Source of the DNA: Cohnella caldifontis
GTDB taxonomy: Bacteria > Bacillota > Bacilli > Paenibacillales > Paenibacillaceae
Direction: 5' to 3'
Length of the DNA: 64,000 nucleotides
Assembly (NCBI RefSeq): GCF_029360585.1
Contig: NZ_JAQZSJ010000007.1
Span: forward strand, 62,001 to 126,000
The notes below the pieces were generated by a model. It had not been told where the DNA came from. It saw only the letters and a list, made by a program, of their open reading frames with translations, and searched no databases. This document shows, piece after piece, positions 7,819 to 16,815 of the stretch; position 1 is the stretch's first letter, and each line of letters starts with the position of its first letter. Position numbers and translations under genes: made by a program.

Positions 7819-9483
7819 TCAATAATTGCGGAACGACGTTTCCCGCTCCAGCTCGTTCCCGTTTGCGTCCGTTACGAGAATCCGTGCCGTCCATTTCCCG
7901 GCGAACGGAAGATAAGGCCCTTTCGCTTCGTACGTGTATTTCGCGAAATCGGGGAAATCGTCGATTTCTTCATCCTGATAAGGCTGGAGCGGAACGGCGA
8001 TCGATCCGACGTCCTCTCGCCCTTGCGGGATCAAAAGCAGCCGGACCTGCTTCGGTTCTCCGTCCTTCTCGGGCAGCCACACCTTCAGGACGATGTCGTT
8101 GATCCCCGGCACGTTCGGCGTCACCCGGAGGGTCATATGCATATCGGTGCCCATCTGGTGATAGTAAATCGGTTTGTTGGGAGGCAGCGGCGTCTGGTAG
8201 GTTAAGATCCCGACCACGAACACGATGGCGGCCATCAGGCCGAAATCCGCTTTGATCATCGCCCCCCGGGGCAATTCCCCGCGGCGCAAGCGCAGGCGGA
8301 TCAAGATCGCCGCGGCCACGACGAGCACCGTGAGTCCCGCCTTGACGAGCAGCCACGTGCCCCAAGGGGTGTAGGTCAAATAAGCCGGCGAAGGCAGGAA
8401 CAGGAGCACGCTGAGCACCCCGGTCACCCACAGCGCAAGAAACGCGGCCAGCGCCCATTGGGAGAACCGAAGCGCGAAACGGCCGGCTTCCGGCCTCTCC
8501 TTCAGCCACACCAAGAAGAGCAGCAGCAGCCCCCCTGCCCACAAGGCCGCCGCGGCCAGATGGACGAAGTCCAGCGCGATCGCGTAGGCTTTCGGCGAGA
8601 ACGATACGGCATGTCCCGACCAGGACTCGATGGCCAAAAAGACGACGGCCCAGAACGCGCGGGCAACCCGCCCCAAGCTAGGGAGCAAAGGGGCGGCCAA
8701 GCCGAGCAGCAGCTCCGCGACGTACAACCGGCCGATCGTCGTCTCCTTCAAGATCCGCAGCCATTCCGACAAAGGCTCCCCTTGGGCCAAATCCATCAAG
8801 CTGAACGCGACATAGACGAGAACCGCCAAAAGCAGGCTTTTGCCCGCGACGGATATCGCCCGCTCCCCGGCCTCTCTCACCGCGGGCGCATGATTCCTGA
8901 ACAGACTCCAGAACACGAGGCCGACGCTCAGGAGAAGTCCGGCGTAATACGCGATTCTTCCGGCATACATCAAGAAGTTCCGATCCGAAGACGACGCGGC
9001 GCCGCCATGGTGATGGCCGACTTGGGCATGGGGATCCAGCCGGGCGTTATCCGGCGGATTCGGGGGATTCCCCACCGTGAACACGAACGCGCCGGAGACG
9101 GGATGGCCGTCCTCGGAGATGACGCTGTAGGAGACGGTATAATTCCCTTCTTCCAGCTGCGGCAGCTTCAGCCGCAAGCTTTTACCCTCGTTAAACCTTT
9201 CCGGGGTCCCGCCCGCGACCGTCCGGGACGCGTCGTTCAAGACGGTCAGCTTGGCCCCGCCGGGGTCCAGCCTTTCGTTGAAAGCGAGCTCGACGGCGGC
9301 CGGACCGCTGCTCAGCCGTTCCCCGGCCGAAGGGGTCGTCTGCACCAATTCGGCATGGGCATCCGCCGGCGGCAGCTGTGCCCCAAGCATCAGGAACGCG
9401 GCGGCCAGTATCGCGATCAGCGACTTGGCGGCGCTCCTCCAAGAAGGCCAGGATAACGCGCGAGTAACCCCGTTTTTGGACAA
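7819..9483 (-). CDS. ycnJ: CopC-CopD fusion copper importer YcnJ
   Basis: 554 residues. A signal peptide leads to mature HAELVQTTPSAGE, where the N-terminal His is a CopC copper ligand. The CopC domain spans about 43-145 (SEDGHPVSGAFVFTV carries the second His site). A His-rich linker follows (HAQVGHHHGG), then the CopD domain with eight or so membrane spans, and finally a soluble YtkA-like region (about 420-554). B. subtilis YcnJ has the same CopC-CopD-YtkA order and imports copper. The neighbouring NarL-type kinase/regulator pair may control it; in B. subtilis control is by CsoR and YcnK, neither seen here. A single clear ATG at 9483 lies 8 bases after a GGAGG site. Confidence 0.92.
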   Translation of the reverse strand: MSKNGVTRALSWPSWRSAAKSLIAILAAAFLMLGAQLPPADAHAELVQTTPSAGERLSSGPAAVELAFNERLDPGGAKLTVLNDASRTVAGGTPERFNEGKSLRLKLPQLEEGNYTVSYSVISEDGHPVSGAFVFTVGNPPNPPDNARLDPHAQVGHHHGGAASSSDRNFLMYAGRIAYYAGLLLSVGLVFWSLFRNHAPAVREAGERAISVAGKSLLLAVLVYVAFSLMDLAQGEPLSEWLRILKETTIGRLYVAELLLGLAAPLLPSLGRVARAFWAVVFLAIESWSGHAVSFSPKAYAIALDFVHLAAAALWAGGLLLLFLVWLKERPEAGRFALRFSQWALAAFLALWVTGVLSVLLFLPSPAYLTYTPWGTWLLVKAGLTVLVVAAAILIRLRLRRGELPRGAMIKADFGLMAAIVFVVGILTYQTPLPPNKPIYYHQMGTDMHMTLRVTPNVPGINDIVLKVWLPEKDGEPKQVRLLLIPQGREDVGSIAVPLQPYQDEEIDDFPDFAKYTYEAKGPYLPFAGKWTARILVTDANGNELERETSFRNY

Positions 9484-10119
9484 GTGAACTTCCTCCTTCG
9501 CTTTCCGGCCGGCTCTTCGATCAGGCCCGACGACCGGAACCGTCGCGGCTCCGATCGCTTGCCTGATTCCGTCGTGCCGGCGGCCGCGGTCCTATCGAGC
9601 GTGCGATTGACCCGCCCGGCCGTTCTCCGCTCCGATCCGCTTCTCCGCCATCCGTTCGGACGGGCAGTCTTCGCCGCTGCCCCCTCCTTCGGGGACATCC
9701 TCGGGAGGAAACGTTTGGAGAAGCTTGGCCATTTCATCGTACCCGAACGGCCATGCCTATTCAACTTTACGGGTTCGCCTTGCGACTATAGGATGCGTTT
9801 CGCGTCATGGGGCACGAGTCAAGGGATTGATTTCGATCTCGCCGGCTAAAATTTCCCCGTCGCTCAGTGTAGTCTCTTTCAGCCGACTTCTCGTTTGCCT
9901 CGCGTCTCCGCTTCTTTCAGCCGGATGAGCGATAACCTCGTGACTTCATTGGAAAATCTCGAACCTAAAGCAATAGAGGGAGTTACTCCCTCTGCTGCAA
10001 GATTTGCTTGCGGCTGCGGCCCTGCAAAGGGAGTTTGAACTAGACTAAAAAGTGGACACTCCGATATTTTCCGGGAAATACGGCAAAGTTCTCACAGCGA
10101 TTCGCATCAAAAAAGAAGA
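9484..10119. other. Gene-free stretch upstream of ycnJ
   Basis: No convincing gene in about 640 bases. Open frames here have no ribosome sites and odd composition. Visible structure: a perfect short hairpin at 9975-9993 (AGAGGGAG, loop TTA, CTCCCTCT), and at 10061-10074 a near copy of the CGGAAATATCGG repeat found at 24.2-24.4 kb. On the minus strand around 9740-9800 there is pairing potential between CGAACCCG and CGGGTA segments, which could be part of an untranslated ycnJ leader. I could not match it to a known riboswitch. Confidence 0.45.
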
Positions 10120-10165
10120 CCACGCAAACGAAAGGTGCCTGCGGCCATATCGGCCTTCAGGCACC
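10120..10165 (-). terminator. Terminator after the GGCT-like gene
   Basis: GGTGCCTG and CAGGCACC (10134-10165) pair on the minus strand around a 16-base loop that itself contains GGCC-type pairing. The sequence after it on that strand is T-rich but broken (CTTTCGTTTGCG). Confidence 0.6.
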
Positions 10166-10220
10166 CTTCGCTCCATCGTACCACGATCCATTCCGTTCCC
10201 GCATGCAGAGAACGCACGAT

Positions 10221-10592
10221 TCACCTTCGCCGAACGACGTCCGGCCACCAATCGCCGTCCGCTTCAAGGAACCCCCGCGCGTCGGCCCATACGTACGCCC
10301 AACCGGCGATCTCCGGTCGATCCGCATCCCGAAGCCATACCCGCTCGTAGTCGTTGCTTTCTTCAACGCCGAAATATTCCTCCAACGCGTCCATCGCCGC
10401 AAGCCCCTCCCGTCCGACCGTCAGCCAGACGCCCCGCACGCTGCCGGGACCGCCCAGCAGCAAAGCAGGATATTCCCCCGCGTCGATTAAACGCCCGCGG
10501 ACCCGTCCGGGCTCCATCGCGGTCGCGTATTGTTCCGCTACGGCATGATGGTGCATGCCCGGAAGGAGGGAGCCGTACACGAAAACCCTCAT
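10221..10592 (-). CDS. Gamma-glutamylcyclotransferase-like (GGCT/AIG2) protein
   Basis: 123 residues. It opens with the family hallmark VFVYGSLLPGMHHH, the cyclotransferase substrate loop. The conserved catalytic-type Glu lies in the centre (LAAMDALEEYFG), followed by Y-R-type C-terminal strands (DYERVWLRD, AWAYVW). Family members release 5-oxoproline from gamma-glutamyl amines or peptides. It is notable that 5-oxoprolinase genes (pxpBC, pxpA) lie just upstream on the same strand, so this enzyme could supply their substrate (inference). It starts 21 bases after the GGDEF/EAL gene ends and has an AAGGAG site, so those two are probably cotranscribed. Confidence 0.85.
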   Translation of the reverse strand: MRVFVYGSLLPGMHHHAVAEQYATAMEPGRVRGRLIDAGEYPALLLGGPGSVRGVWLTVGREGLAAMDALEEYFGVEESNDYERVWLRDADRPEIAGWAYVWADARGFLEADGDWWPDVVRRR

Positions 10593-10613
10593 CGCCGCGG
10601 CACTCCTTCTTTT

Positions 10614-12704
10614 TCAACCTGCCATTTCCGACTGGAACAGTTCTTCCAACGTTTGCGGCGCTACCGGCTTGGAGAAATAATAGCCTTGGGCCTCTTGGCA
10701 CTTCTGTTCCTTCAGGAACGAGACTTGCCCCTCGCTCTCGACGCCTTCGGCCGTGACTTTGAGATTCAGGTTGCGGGCCATGGCCGATATGCCGGAGACG
10801 ATGGCGGCGTCGTTGCGGTCGACGAGCACGTCGCTCACGAACGAGCGGTCGATTTTGAGCTTGTCGATCGGGAAACGTTTTAAATAATGGAGCGAACTGT
10901 ACCCGGTGCCGAAATCGTCGATGCTGATGCGTACCCCGATCTCCTTCAGCCGCTCCAGCGTTTTGGCCGCATAGCCCACGTCCGCCATGATGCTTTCCGT
11001 GATTTCAAGCTCCAACAAACCCGCGTCAACGCCGGTTTCCTCCAGCACGCCGCGGATCCGCTCGCACAGATCGTGCTGACGGAATTGCCGGATGGATAAA
11101 TTCACCGCCATGACGATGGGCGGATAGCCTTTCTGCTGCCATTCTTTCATTTGGAAGCAAGCGGTCCGAAGCACCCACTCGCCCAGCGGGAGGATGAAGC
11201 CGTTCTCCTCGCACAGCGGGATGAATTCGGACGGGGGAACCTCCCCTCTTTGCGGATGGTTCCAGCGAAGCAGCGCTTCCGTTCCGACCAGCTTGCCGGA
11301 TTCCAGATCGACCAATGGTTGATACACGAGCCGGAACTGTCCGAGCTCCAGCGCGATCCGCAAATCGTTCTCCAGCAGCAGCCGTTCTTTCGCCTTCCGG
11401 TTCATCTCGGGCAAATACCGTTTCCAGCCGTTGCCGGATTCTTTGGCGCTGTACATCGCGGTGTCGGCGTTCTGCTGGAGTAGATCCAGGCTGGAGCCGT
11501 CGTCCGGGAACAAGGCGATGCCGACGCTCACGCTCACGTGGAAAGCGGAAGGCCCGATGCGGAACGGCTGCCGGAAAGCTTCCATCAGGCGCTCGGCCGC
11601 CTCCTCCGCTTTCACGGCTTTGGCGACGTCGGGAAGCAGCAGCGTGAATTCGTCGCCGCCCATCCGGAAAAGCCGCTCCGGCTTTTCCGCGATGTTCGTC
11701 AGCCGATCGGCAACGGCGACGAGCAGCTGGTCCCCGAACGCATGGCCCATCGAATCGTTGATCGTCTTGAAACGGTCCAGATCCAACCACAGCAAAGCGA
11801 ACCGACCGTTGCCGCGGACCGCCCGGTTCATTTCGGCCTGGACGCGTTCGCCGAACATCCGCCGGTTGGGCAGCCCCGTCAGCTCGTCGTGAAAGGCCAA
11901 GTAGTTGATCCGGGATTCGATTTTTTTCTGCTTTTTGAGCGGCTCCTCGATCGAGACGTAATAAATGCCTTTGAGCAGGCAGTAGTAACCTGCCAACTTG
12001 AAGAGGTCGGCGTACTGCACGCTTAACCGGCCGAGGGCCGCCAGTTCTTCCAACCGCGAAAACGCCAGCCAAGCCAATCCCTGCACGATCGTCAGCATCG
12101 CCTGCGGCCTCTCCTGCCGGTTGCGGTACAGGATCATGCCCGCCGTAAACGCGTAGAGAAGCAGAAGCGCGCCTTGAACGTAAGGATGGGCGGATGCGAG
12201 TCGCGCGGCGTCCGCATGCCGCGAGAGAAAAGCCGTGCTGACCAAACCGCCGGCCAGCAAGGCGACCGCGGCCGTCGCGTACAACCGCGAACGCGGATGC
12301 GCTCCGGCGTTGCGCATCGCGAACAGGAACGGCAGGCCGACGCCCGACAGTCCTTGAGACATCCATTCCAAAAGGGTGTCCCCGTTTCCGAACCCCACCC
12401 CGTACAGAGGCATTCCCGGCAGACTCATCAAATGAATCAGATCGAGGATTCCGATGGCCAAAAACAAAGCCGCCGTCAGCATCCTGAGCCTGCACAGCGT
12501 CGGCACGAAGATCATCCAGCCGATCGCGAGAAGCGCGAAACACAAAGCGAAGGAAAACGAATCCAGCAGCAGCTCCGTATTGACGAATCCGATCCAGGCG
12601 ATGAACCGATCCGGCTGTCCGCGCCACAGTTGCAGAACGGCGAACGCCGCCGCTGCCGCCAATACCGTCCATACCGTTCTCATTTCCGCGCGATTAATCG
12701 ACAT
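10614..12704 (-). CDS. Membrane-bound GGDEF/EAL protein (c-di-GMP turnover)
   Basis: About 696 residues. The first 240 hold seven or eight membrane spans of a MASE3-like sensor. The GGDEF domain follows (about 265-425) with the active-site motif MGGDEFTLL, so cyclase activity looks intact. The EAL domain (about 435-690) has EALLRWNHP, ELEITES and DDFGTGYSSLHYLKR, so phosphodiesterase residues also look intact. It could therefore make or break c-di-GMP depending on conditions. The frame is open 23 codons further upstream, but ATG 12704 has a perfect GGAGG site 6 bases before it. It lies downstream of the 5-oxoprolinase genes on the same strand with a gap of about 120 bases. Confidence 0.92.
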   Translation of the reverse strand: MSINRAEMRTVWTVLAAAAAFAVLQLWRGQPDRFIAWIGFVNTELLLDSFSFALCFALLAIGWMIFVPTLCRLRMLTAALFLAIGILDLIHLMSLPGMPLYGVGFGNGDTLLEWMSQGLSGVGLPFLFAMRNAGAHPRSRLYATAAVALLAGGLVSTAFLSRHADAARLASAHPYVQGALLLLYAFTAGMILYRNRQERPQAMLTIVQGLAWLAFSRLEELAALGRLSVQYADLFKLAGYYCLLKGIYYVSIEEPLKKQKKIESRINYLAFHDELTGLPNRRMFGERVQAEMNRAVRGNGRFALLWLDLDRFKTINDSMGHAFGDQLLVAVADRLTNIAEKPERLFRMGGDEFTLLLPDVAKAVKAEEAAERLMEAFRQPFRIGPSAFHVSVSVGIALFPDDGSSLDLLQQNADTAMYSAKESGNGWKRYLPEMNRKAKERLLLENDLRIALELGQFRLVYQPLVDLESGKLVGTEALLRWNHPQRGEVPPSEFIPLCEENGFILPLGEWVLRTACFQMKEWQQKGYPPIVMAVNLSIRQFRQHDLCERIRGVLEETGVDAGLLELEITESIMADVGYAAKTLERLKEIGVRISIDDFGTGYSSLHYLKRFPIDKLKIDRSFVSDVLVDRNDAAIVSGISAMARNLNLKVTAEGVESEGQVSFLKEQKCQEAQGYYFSKPVAPQTLEELFQSEMAG

Positions 12705-12825
12705 GCTGGTCCTCCAACCGACGTCTGCGACAAAATGGCGACTTCCTGAACATTCCTGCTTTACCATTTCCACATTCGTCGCCCGTTTTCCTGCTATGCC
12801 GACAAAACAATAAGGGATTCGACGG

Positions 12826-13605
12826 CTACCGCGAACCCCTGGGCGCCCGGATCGTCCACCCTTCCCTTCTCAGCCCTTCCGCCAACCGGCTGCCCTTCGC
12901 CGCCGCTCGCGGAGTGTCCCCGTGAATGCAGATCGTGCGGACGGCGATCCGCGCCGGCTTCCCGTCCAGCCCGGCGAATTCGTTTCCCTCCGCCAGCATC
13001 AGGGCCTGTTCGAGCATGGAAGCCTCGTCTTCCAGCACGGAGCCGGGGACGCTGCGGGGAGCCAAGGTCCCTCCCGCCGTGTAGGCACGGTCCGCGAAGC
13101 CTTCCGGCACGTAAGCCAGGCCGGCCTCCTCCGCCGCTTCGGACAGCTTGCTGTCCGGCGGCCCGTACAGCAGCAATTCGCGTCCCGCGGAACGGACCGC
13201 GAGCGCCGCCGCCGCGGCGAGCTCCGGATCCGCGGACGCCATGTGGTAGAGGGCGCCATGCAGCTTGACATGCCGCACGGCGCCGCCCGCGGCCGAGGCG
13301 AACGCTTGGAGCGCCCCGACCTGGTAGAGGATCCAATCGGCGGCTTCCCGCGGCGCGACGCGCATTTCCCTTCTGCCGAAACCCATCCGGTCCGGCAGGC
13401 CGGGATGCGCCCCGATCGCCACCCCGTTCTCCAGGCAGCTTTCCACCGTGCGGCGCATCAAGTGCGGATCGCCCGCGTGGAACCCGCAGGCGATGTTGGC
13501 GGAGGAGACGACCCGAAGAAGCGCCTCGTCTTCCCCGCATGCGTAGATGCCAAAGCCTTCGCCCAAATCCGCGTTCAGGTCGATTTCCCGTATCGTTTCC
13601 GTCAT
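12826..13605 (-). CDS. pxpA: 5-oxoprolinase subunit A (LamB/YcsF family)
   Basis: 259 residues, normal for the family. The signature NADLGEGFGIYACGEDEALL comes first, then SANIACGFHAGDP, AIGAHPGLPDR and GFGRREM, which together form the conserved pocket. CIHGD lies near the C-terminus. PxpA works with PxpB and PxpC in ATP-dependent opening of 5-oxoproline to glutamate. Its ATG overlaps the stop of the fused pxpBC gene (ATGA), so translation is coupled. The larger open frame that covers this region begins out of context and is not the gene. Confidence 0.93.
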   Translation of the reverse strand: MTETIREIDLNADLGEGFGIYACGEDEALLRVVSSANIACGFHAGDPHLMRRTVESCLENGVAIGAHPGLPDRMGFGRREMRVAPREAADWILYQVGALQAFASAAGGAVRHVKLHGALYHMASADPELAAAAALAVRSAGRELLLYGPPDSKLSEAAEEAGLAYVPEGFADRAYTAGGTLAPRSVPGSVLEDEASMLEQALMLAEGNEFAGLDGKPARIAVRTICIHGDTPRAAAKGSRLAEGLRREGWTIRAPRGSR

Positions 13606-15404
13606 GTTTGCCCGTGCTCTCCCTTCAACCGGATGCCCGTCATCCGCGTGCCGAGTTCGCGCTCGCTGCGCCGCCAGGCATGCCATGCTTCGTCGTGGCC
13701 GACCAAGTCGAATCCGACGAGATCGCCCGGAACGCACTGCGCCAGCAAGGGCAAATCCGCGCCGATCACGTGGGCGATCTTGGGATACCCGCCGGTCGGC
13801 TGGCAGTCCGCGGCGAGCACGATCGGCTTCCCGTCCGGCGGCACCTGGACCGTGCCCGGCGCGACGCCGTGCGACGCGAGCTCCTCCGACCGTTCCCGGA
13901 TCAGCGCGGGACCGGCCAGCCGGACGCCCATGCGGTCGGATGCCGCCTCCACCCGGTAATCCTCCGTCAGGAAGCTCCTCCAGGCTTCGTCGCCGAACGT
14001 TTCCCCCTCCGCCCCCGGGACGACGCGAAGCGTGACCCGTCGGCCGCCGGATCCGGACTCCCGCACGCCATCCGCTTCGGTTACACCGGCCAAGGCCCCC
14101 GGGCGGATCCGCCACGGAACCGCCGCCCAGGCTTTGCCTTCTTGGTCCGCTTGCTCCCGCAGCCGTCCGGCCAATCGTTCGCTCCATGGCGACGGCCGCC
14201 CGTTTTGCAAACCGTCTCCCGCCGCCAGCGCCCGTCCCCGGTAACCGCCGAAGCCGGAGCGAAGATCCGTGCCCCGGCTGCCCAGCACGGCGGGCACGTC
14301 GATCCCCCCGGCAACGGCCAAATAGCCCCTGCAGCCCCGGATCGCCCTGCCGAAGGTCAGAACGGAGCCCTTCCGCGCCCATACGGGCCGATGCGAAGGG
14401 AACGGCTCGCCGTCAATGCGGGCGTCGAATTCTGCGCCGCATACGGCGATCAGCAGATCCCGCTCCAGGCGGAAGGAAGGACCGAGCAGCGTCATTTCCA
14501 GCACGGCCGCCCCTTCCGCGTTGCCCGCCAACGCGTTCGCCAGCCGCAGCGAGACGGAATCCATTCCGCCGCCGGCCGAAACCCCGCGCGCCCTCCAGCC
14601 GAATCTCCCCGAATCCTGCACCGTCGTCAACATCCCGGGAGCGGATACGTACAGCGCGGCTTTCTCCGATTCGGAGTCCGGTTCGTCCGGCATCGGCCCG
14701 GTTTGGCCCGACCCGGACTCCGCGGGCACCGTCGGAACGAAGAAGACGCGGTCTCCCGGAGCCAGCAGGAACGGTTCCTCCGACTCGGGGCGGAACAGCC
14801 GTTCCGTCGTCCGGGCAATGAGCTGCCACCCGCCCGGCGACTCGGCCGGGTAAACGCCGGCCTGGCTTCCCGCGATCCCGACGGAGCCCGCCGGAACCCT
14901 CATACGCGGCGTCCCGTGCCTGGGCTGGGACAGAACGTCCGGGAGTCCCGACAAGTAGGGAAAGCCCGGCGCGAAGCCCATCATCGCGACCTTGAACTCC
15001 GTCCGCGCGAACTCCTCGACAAACCGATCCGCCGACAACCCGGAACGGGCCGCGCATGCCTCCAAATCCGGGCCGGACGCGCCGCCGAATGTCGCGGGCA
15101 GCCGAATTCGGCGCGCAACCGCGCTTTCGGAAGCCGCTCCGGCTTTCTCCAATTCCGGAACGAGACGCTCGGCCAGCCGCGTCAGCGCGTCCGCGATGCT
15201 CCCGCCATCCGGCGCCAGTGCCGCCAAATCCAGGTGGACCGCAGCCGACCGATACGCCGGGACCCATTCTTTCACGCCGGGCAGCGGGAGCCTCCGCGCA
15301 TGCTCGACCCGCGCGGCGATATCCGCCGGCCCCGTCTGTCCTCCCTCCGGCCAAACGAACAGGAGAGCGGCGTCTCCCAACGGCAACACGCCGATCCGTT
15401 CCAT
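13602..15404 (-). CDS. pxpBC: Fused 5-oxoprolinase subunits B and C (PxpB-PxpC)
   Basis: 600 residues. About 1-255 is the PxpB/KipI-type domain (GDAALLFVW, FKVAMMGFAPGFPYLSGLP, GSVGIAGSQAGVYP), and about 270-600 is the PxpC/KipA-type carboxyltransferase-like domain (PGMLTTVQDSGRFGWRARG, GGGMDSVSLRLAN). An acidic linker rich in Glu, Ser and Pro joins them. These subunits are usually separate genes, and in B. subtilis KipI and KipA also affect sporulation kinase KinA. As a fusion it should form the ATP-using half of 5-oxoprolinase together with PxpA. I saw no frameshift or missing motif. The start at 15404 has a GAAAGGGGC-type site. Confidence 0.9.
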   Translation of the reverse strand: MERIGVLPLGDAALLFVWPEGGQTGPADIAARVEHARRLPLPGVKEWVPAYRSAAVHLDLAALAPDGGSIADALTRLAERLVPELEKAGAASESAVARRIRLPATFGGASGPDLEACAARSGLSADRFVEEFARTEFKVAMMGFAPGFPYLSGLPDVLSQPRHGTPRMRVPAGSVGIAGSQAGVYPAESPGGWQLIARTTERLFRPESEEPFLLAPGDRVFFVPTVPAESGSGQTGPMPDEPDSESEKAALYVSAPGMLTTVQDSGRFGWRARGVSAGGGMDSVSLRLANALAGNAEGAAVLEMTLLGPSFRLERDLLIAVCGAEFDARIDGEPFPSHRPVWARKGSVLTFGRAIRGCRGYLAVAGGIDVPAVLGSRGTDLRSGFGGYRGRALAAGDGLQNGRPSPWSERLAGRLREQADQEGKAWAAVPWRIRPGALAGVTEADGVRESGSGGRRVTLRVVPGAEGETFGDEAWRSFLTEDYRVEAASDRMGVRLAGPALIRERSEELASHGVAPGTVQVPPDGKPIVLAADCQPTGGYPKIAHVIGADLPLLAQCVPGDLVGFDLVGHDEAWHAWRRSERELGTRMTGIRLKGEHGQT

Positions 15405-15507
15405 CTTCCCGCCCCTTTCCTGCGTTTCATGGCATTGCGCGCCTATCAGGCTAACCTATACAATGATACTATCGTCCAAGGAACGTAAACGGAAGAGGGG
15501 CTGTTGC

Positions 15508-15822
15508 ATGGAGCATTATGAATTGGCCGCGCTAACGATCACCGAAGCGGGGACGCCGCATCCGCTCTCCTTCGCGAGGGCGAAATTGACCGTCGTATCC
15601 GAGTACGGCACCCGGCTGTGGTACGTCGACTTGGACGGCATCGCCGATTTGGCGCTGCTCCGGCGTTTTGCGGAGGCGGAGGACATCGGCATCTCCCTAT
15701 CCGCGGTGACGATCGGCGGCAAAGCGATGTCGGGCCGGGGATTTCTGCATCCGAATCCGCTGGGCCGGTCGGCCGCCATCCGAGGCGACGGCGAGCTCGA
15801 AGGATACGGGCAGAACGGCTGA
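15508..15822 (+). CDS. Small hypothetical protein
   Basis: 104 residues on the plus strand, divergent from pxpBC. The ATG at 15508 has a GAGGGG site 7 bases upstream, and a TATACAAT sequence about 40 bases upstream could be a -10 element. Composition is mixed alpha/beta with ALTITEAGTPHPLSF and LWYVDLDGIADLALL. No family recognised, and no signal or membrane span. It ends with a Gly-rich tail. The longer open frame covering it starts inside pxpBC and is not the gene. Confidence 0.65.
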   Translation: MEHYELAALTITEAGTPHPLSFARAKLTVVSEYGTRLWYVDLDGIADLALLRRFAEAEDIGISLSAVTIGGKAMSGRGFLHPNPLGRSAAIRGDGELEGYGQNG

Positions 15823-15875
15823 CTATCGGACGTCTGAGAACGGACGAATAAGGTCAAGGAGTAATCTTCGATAAC

Positions 15876-15915
15876 GCAAAAAACGCGCGGAGAAGCGGTC
15901 GGCCGCTCCCCGCGC
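15876..15915 (-). terminator. Strong terminator of the TetR gene
   Basis: On the minus strand GCGCGGGGAGCGGCC pairs with GCTTCTCCGCGC across a short loop, followed by GTTTTTTGC. It lies just past the TetR stop, and can also serve the small plus-strand gene. Confidence 0.85.
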
Positions 15916-15952
15916 ATGCGGTTATCCGAATTGTAACCGCCGAATATCGCCC

Positions 15953-16531
15953 TCAGGGCGAAATCCCGCGAACGAACACCTCGAACGTAAGCATCATCTG
16001 GTCGGCCAGTTCCGCCTCGCCTTGCTCCAGCGCCCAGCTCATCAACACGCCGTAATACGTCTGGATGGCCAGCTGCGCGACGACCGAAGCCGGAATGTCC
16101 GATCGGATTTCCCCCCGGGCCTGCGCAAGCTCCAGCACGGGCGCGAGTCCGTTCCCAAGCTCCACGCAGCGGTCGATTTGCGCTTCCCGCAGCTTCTCGC
16201 TCCCGAACATGCCTTGCATGACGGCCCGCGTGACGGTCCGGTTCATCGGAAAATGCCGGGCGTATTCGAACAAAAGCGCTTGGATCCGAGGGATCACCGG
16301 GCCCGGCTTGCCCGCCAGGTTCTCGATTTCCCGGATGATGGTCATCCCTTGAAGCTCCAGCATCAAGTCTTCTTTGGACGTGAAATAGTTGAAGAAGGTC
16401 CCCTTCGCGATGGATGCCCGGTCGGCGATCTGCTGAACGGTCGCGGCCTCGTACCCGCTCTGCTCGAACAGTTCTTTGGCCGCTTCGGCGATTCGTTGCC
16501 TGGTCAAAGCTTTCTTCTCTTCCCGTTTCAT
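15953..16531 (-). CDS. TetR-family transcriptional regulator
   Basis: 192 residues. The N-terminal TetR helix-turn-helix is clear: RQRIAEAAKELFEQSGYE, TVQQIADRASIAKGTFFNYF. The C-terminal two-thirds is helical and would bind a ligand. The start at 16531 has a GGAAGGAGGG site, and the open frame before it is non-coding. It is divergent from the MMPL exporter at 16816, with about 285 bases between, so it most likely represses that exporter and itself. A pair of inverted 12-base segments in the gap is a candidate binding region. Confidence 0.93.
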   Translation of the reverse strand: MKREEKKALTRQRIAEAAKELFEQSGYEAATVQQIADRASIAKGTFFNYFTSKEDLMLELQGMTIIREIENLAGKPGPVIPRIQALLFEYARHFPMNRTVTRAVMQGMFGSEKLREAQIDRCVELGNGLAPVLELAQARGEIRSDIPASVVAQLAIQTYYGVLMSWALEQGEAELADQMMLTFEVFVRGISP

Positions 16532-16667
16532 GGCACCCTCCTTCCCCTTATTGTAGCACACCTTCCGCCGGCCGCAACAAAAAATGACCGCAAGTCCAAA
16601 CGCGGCCAATTCCGCACTCGAATTCCCTAAAATCGCTCCCGTTATTGTCCAATAAAACGCTGTCATA

Positions 16668-16725
16668 TCAATCTTTTTCGCGGCAAATTAAAATTTATGA
16701 CCAGCGGTTCAAAAAAGATTTGATT
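16668..16725. promoter_or_regulatory. Widely spaced inverted repeat in the TetR/MMPL gap
   Basis: ATCAATCTTTTT (16668-16679) and AAAAAGATTTGAT (16713-16725) are inverted copies with one extra base. The second copy overlaps the -35 element of the MMPL promoter, so TetR binding there would block transcription (inference). Confidence 0.45.
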
Positions 16726-16748
16726 TTCCTATTTTTTTCGGGTATAAC
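16720..16748 (+). promoter_or_regulatory. Sigma-A-type promoter for the MMPL exporter
   Basis: TTGATT at 16720-16725 and TATAAC at 16743-16748 with a 17-base spacer, about 70 bases upstream of the exporter start. Confidence 0.7.
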
Positions 16749-16815
16749 GGAGCTACGGAGAACCGGCGGCGCGTAAATGCGAGAGAGCCGGATGGATAGG
16801 AGGACTCATTCCCGC

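Noticed and set aside
9417-9764. Minus-strand open frame overlapping the ycnJ start
   Set aside because: It covers the ycnJ ribosome site and signal peptide in another frame, is Arg-rich like other G+C-rich shadow frames, and has no start site.
9740-9840. Riboswitch (c-di-GMP or similar) upstream of ycnJ
   Set aside because: Some pairing is visible, but I could not match the conserved core of any riboswitch class.
13539-15488. Long plus-strand open frame opposite pxpBC
   Set aside because: It is the antisense shadow of a G+C-rich gene. Motifs are all on the minus strand.
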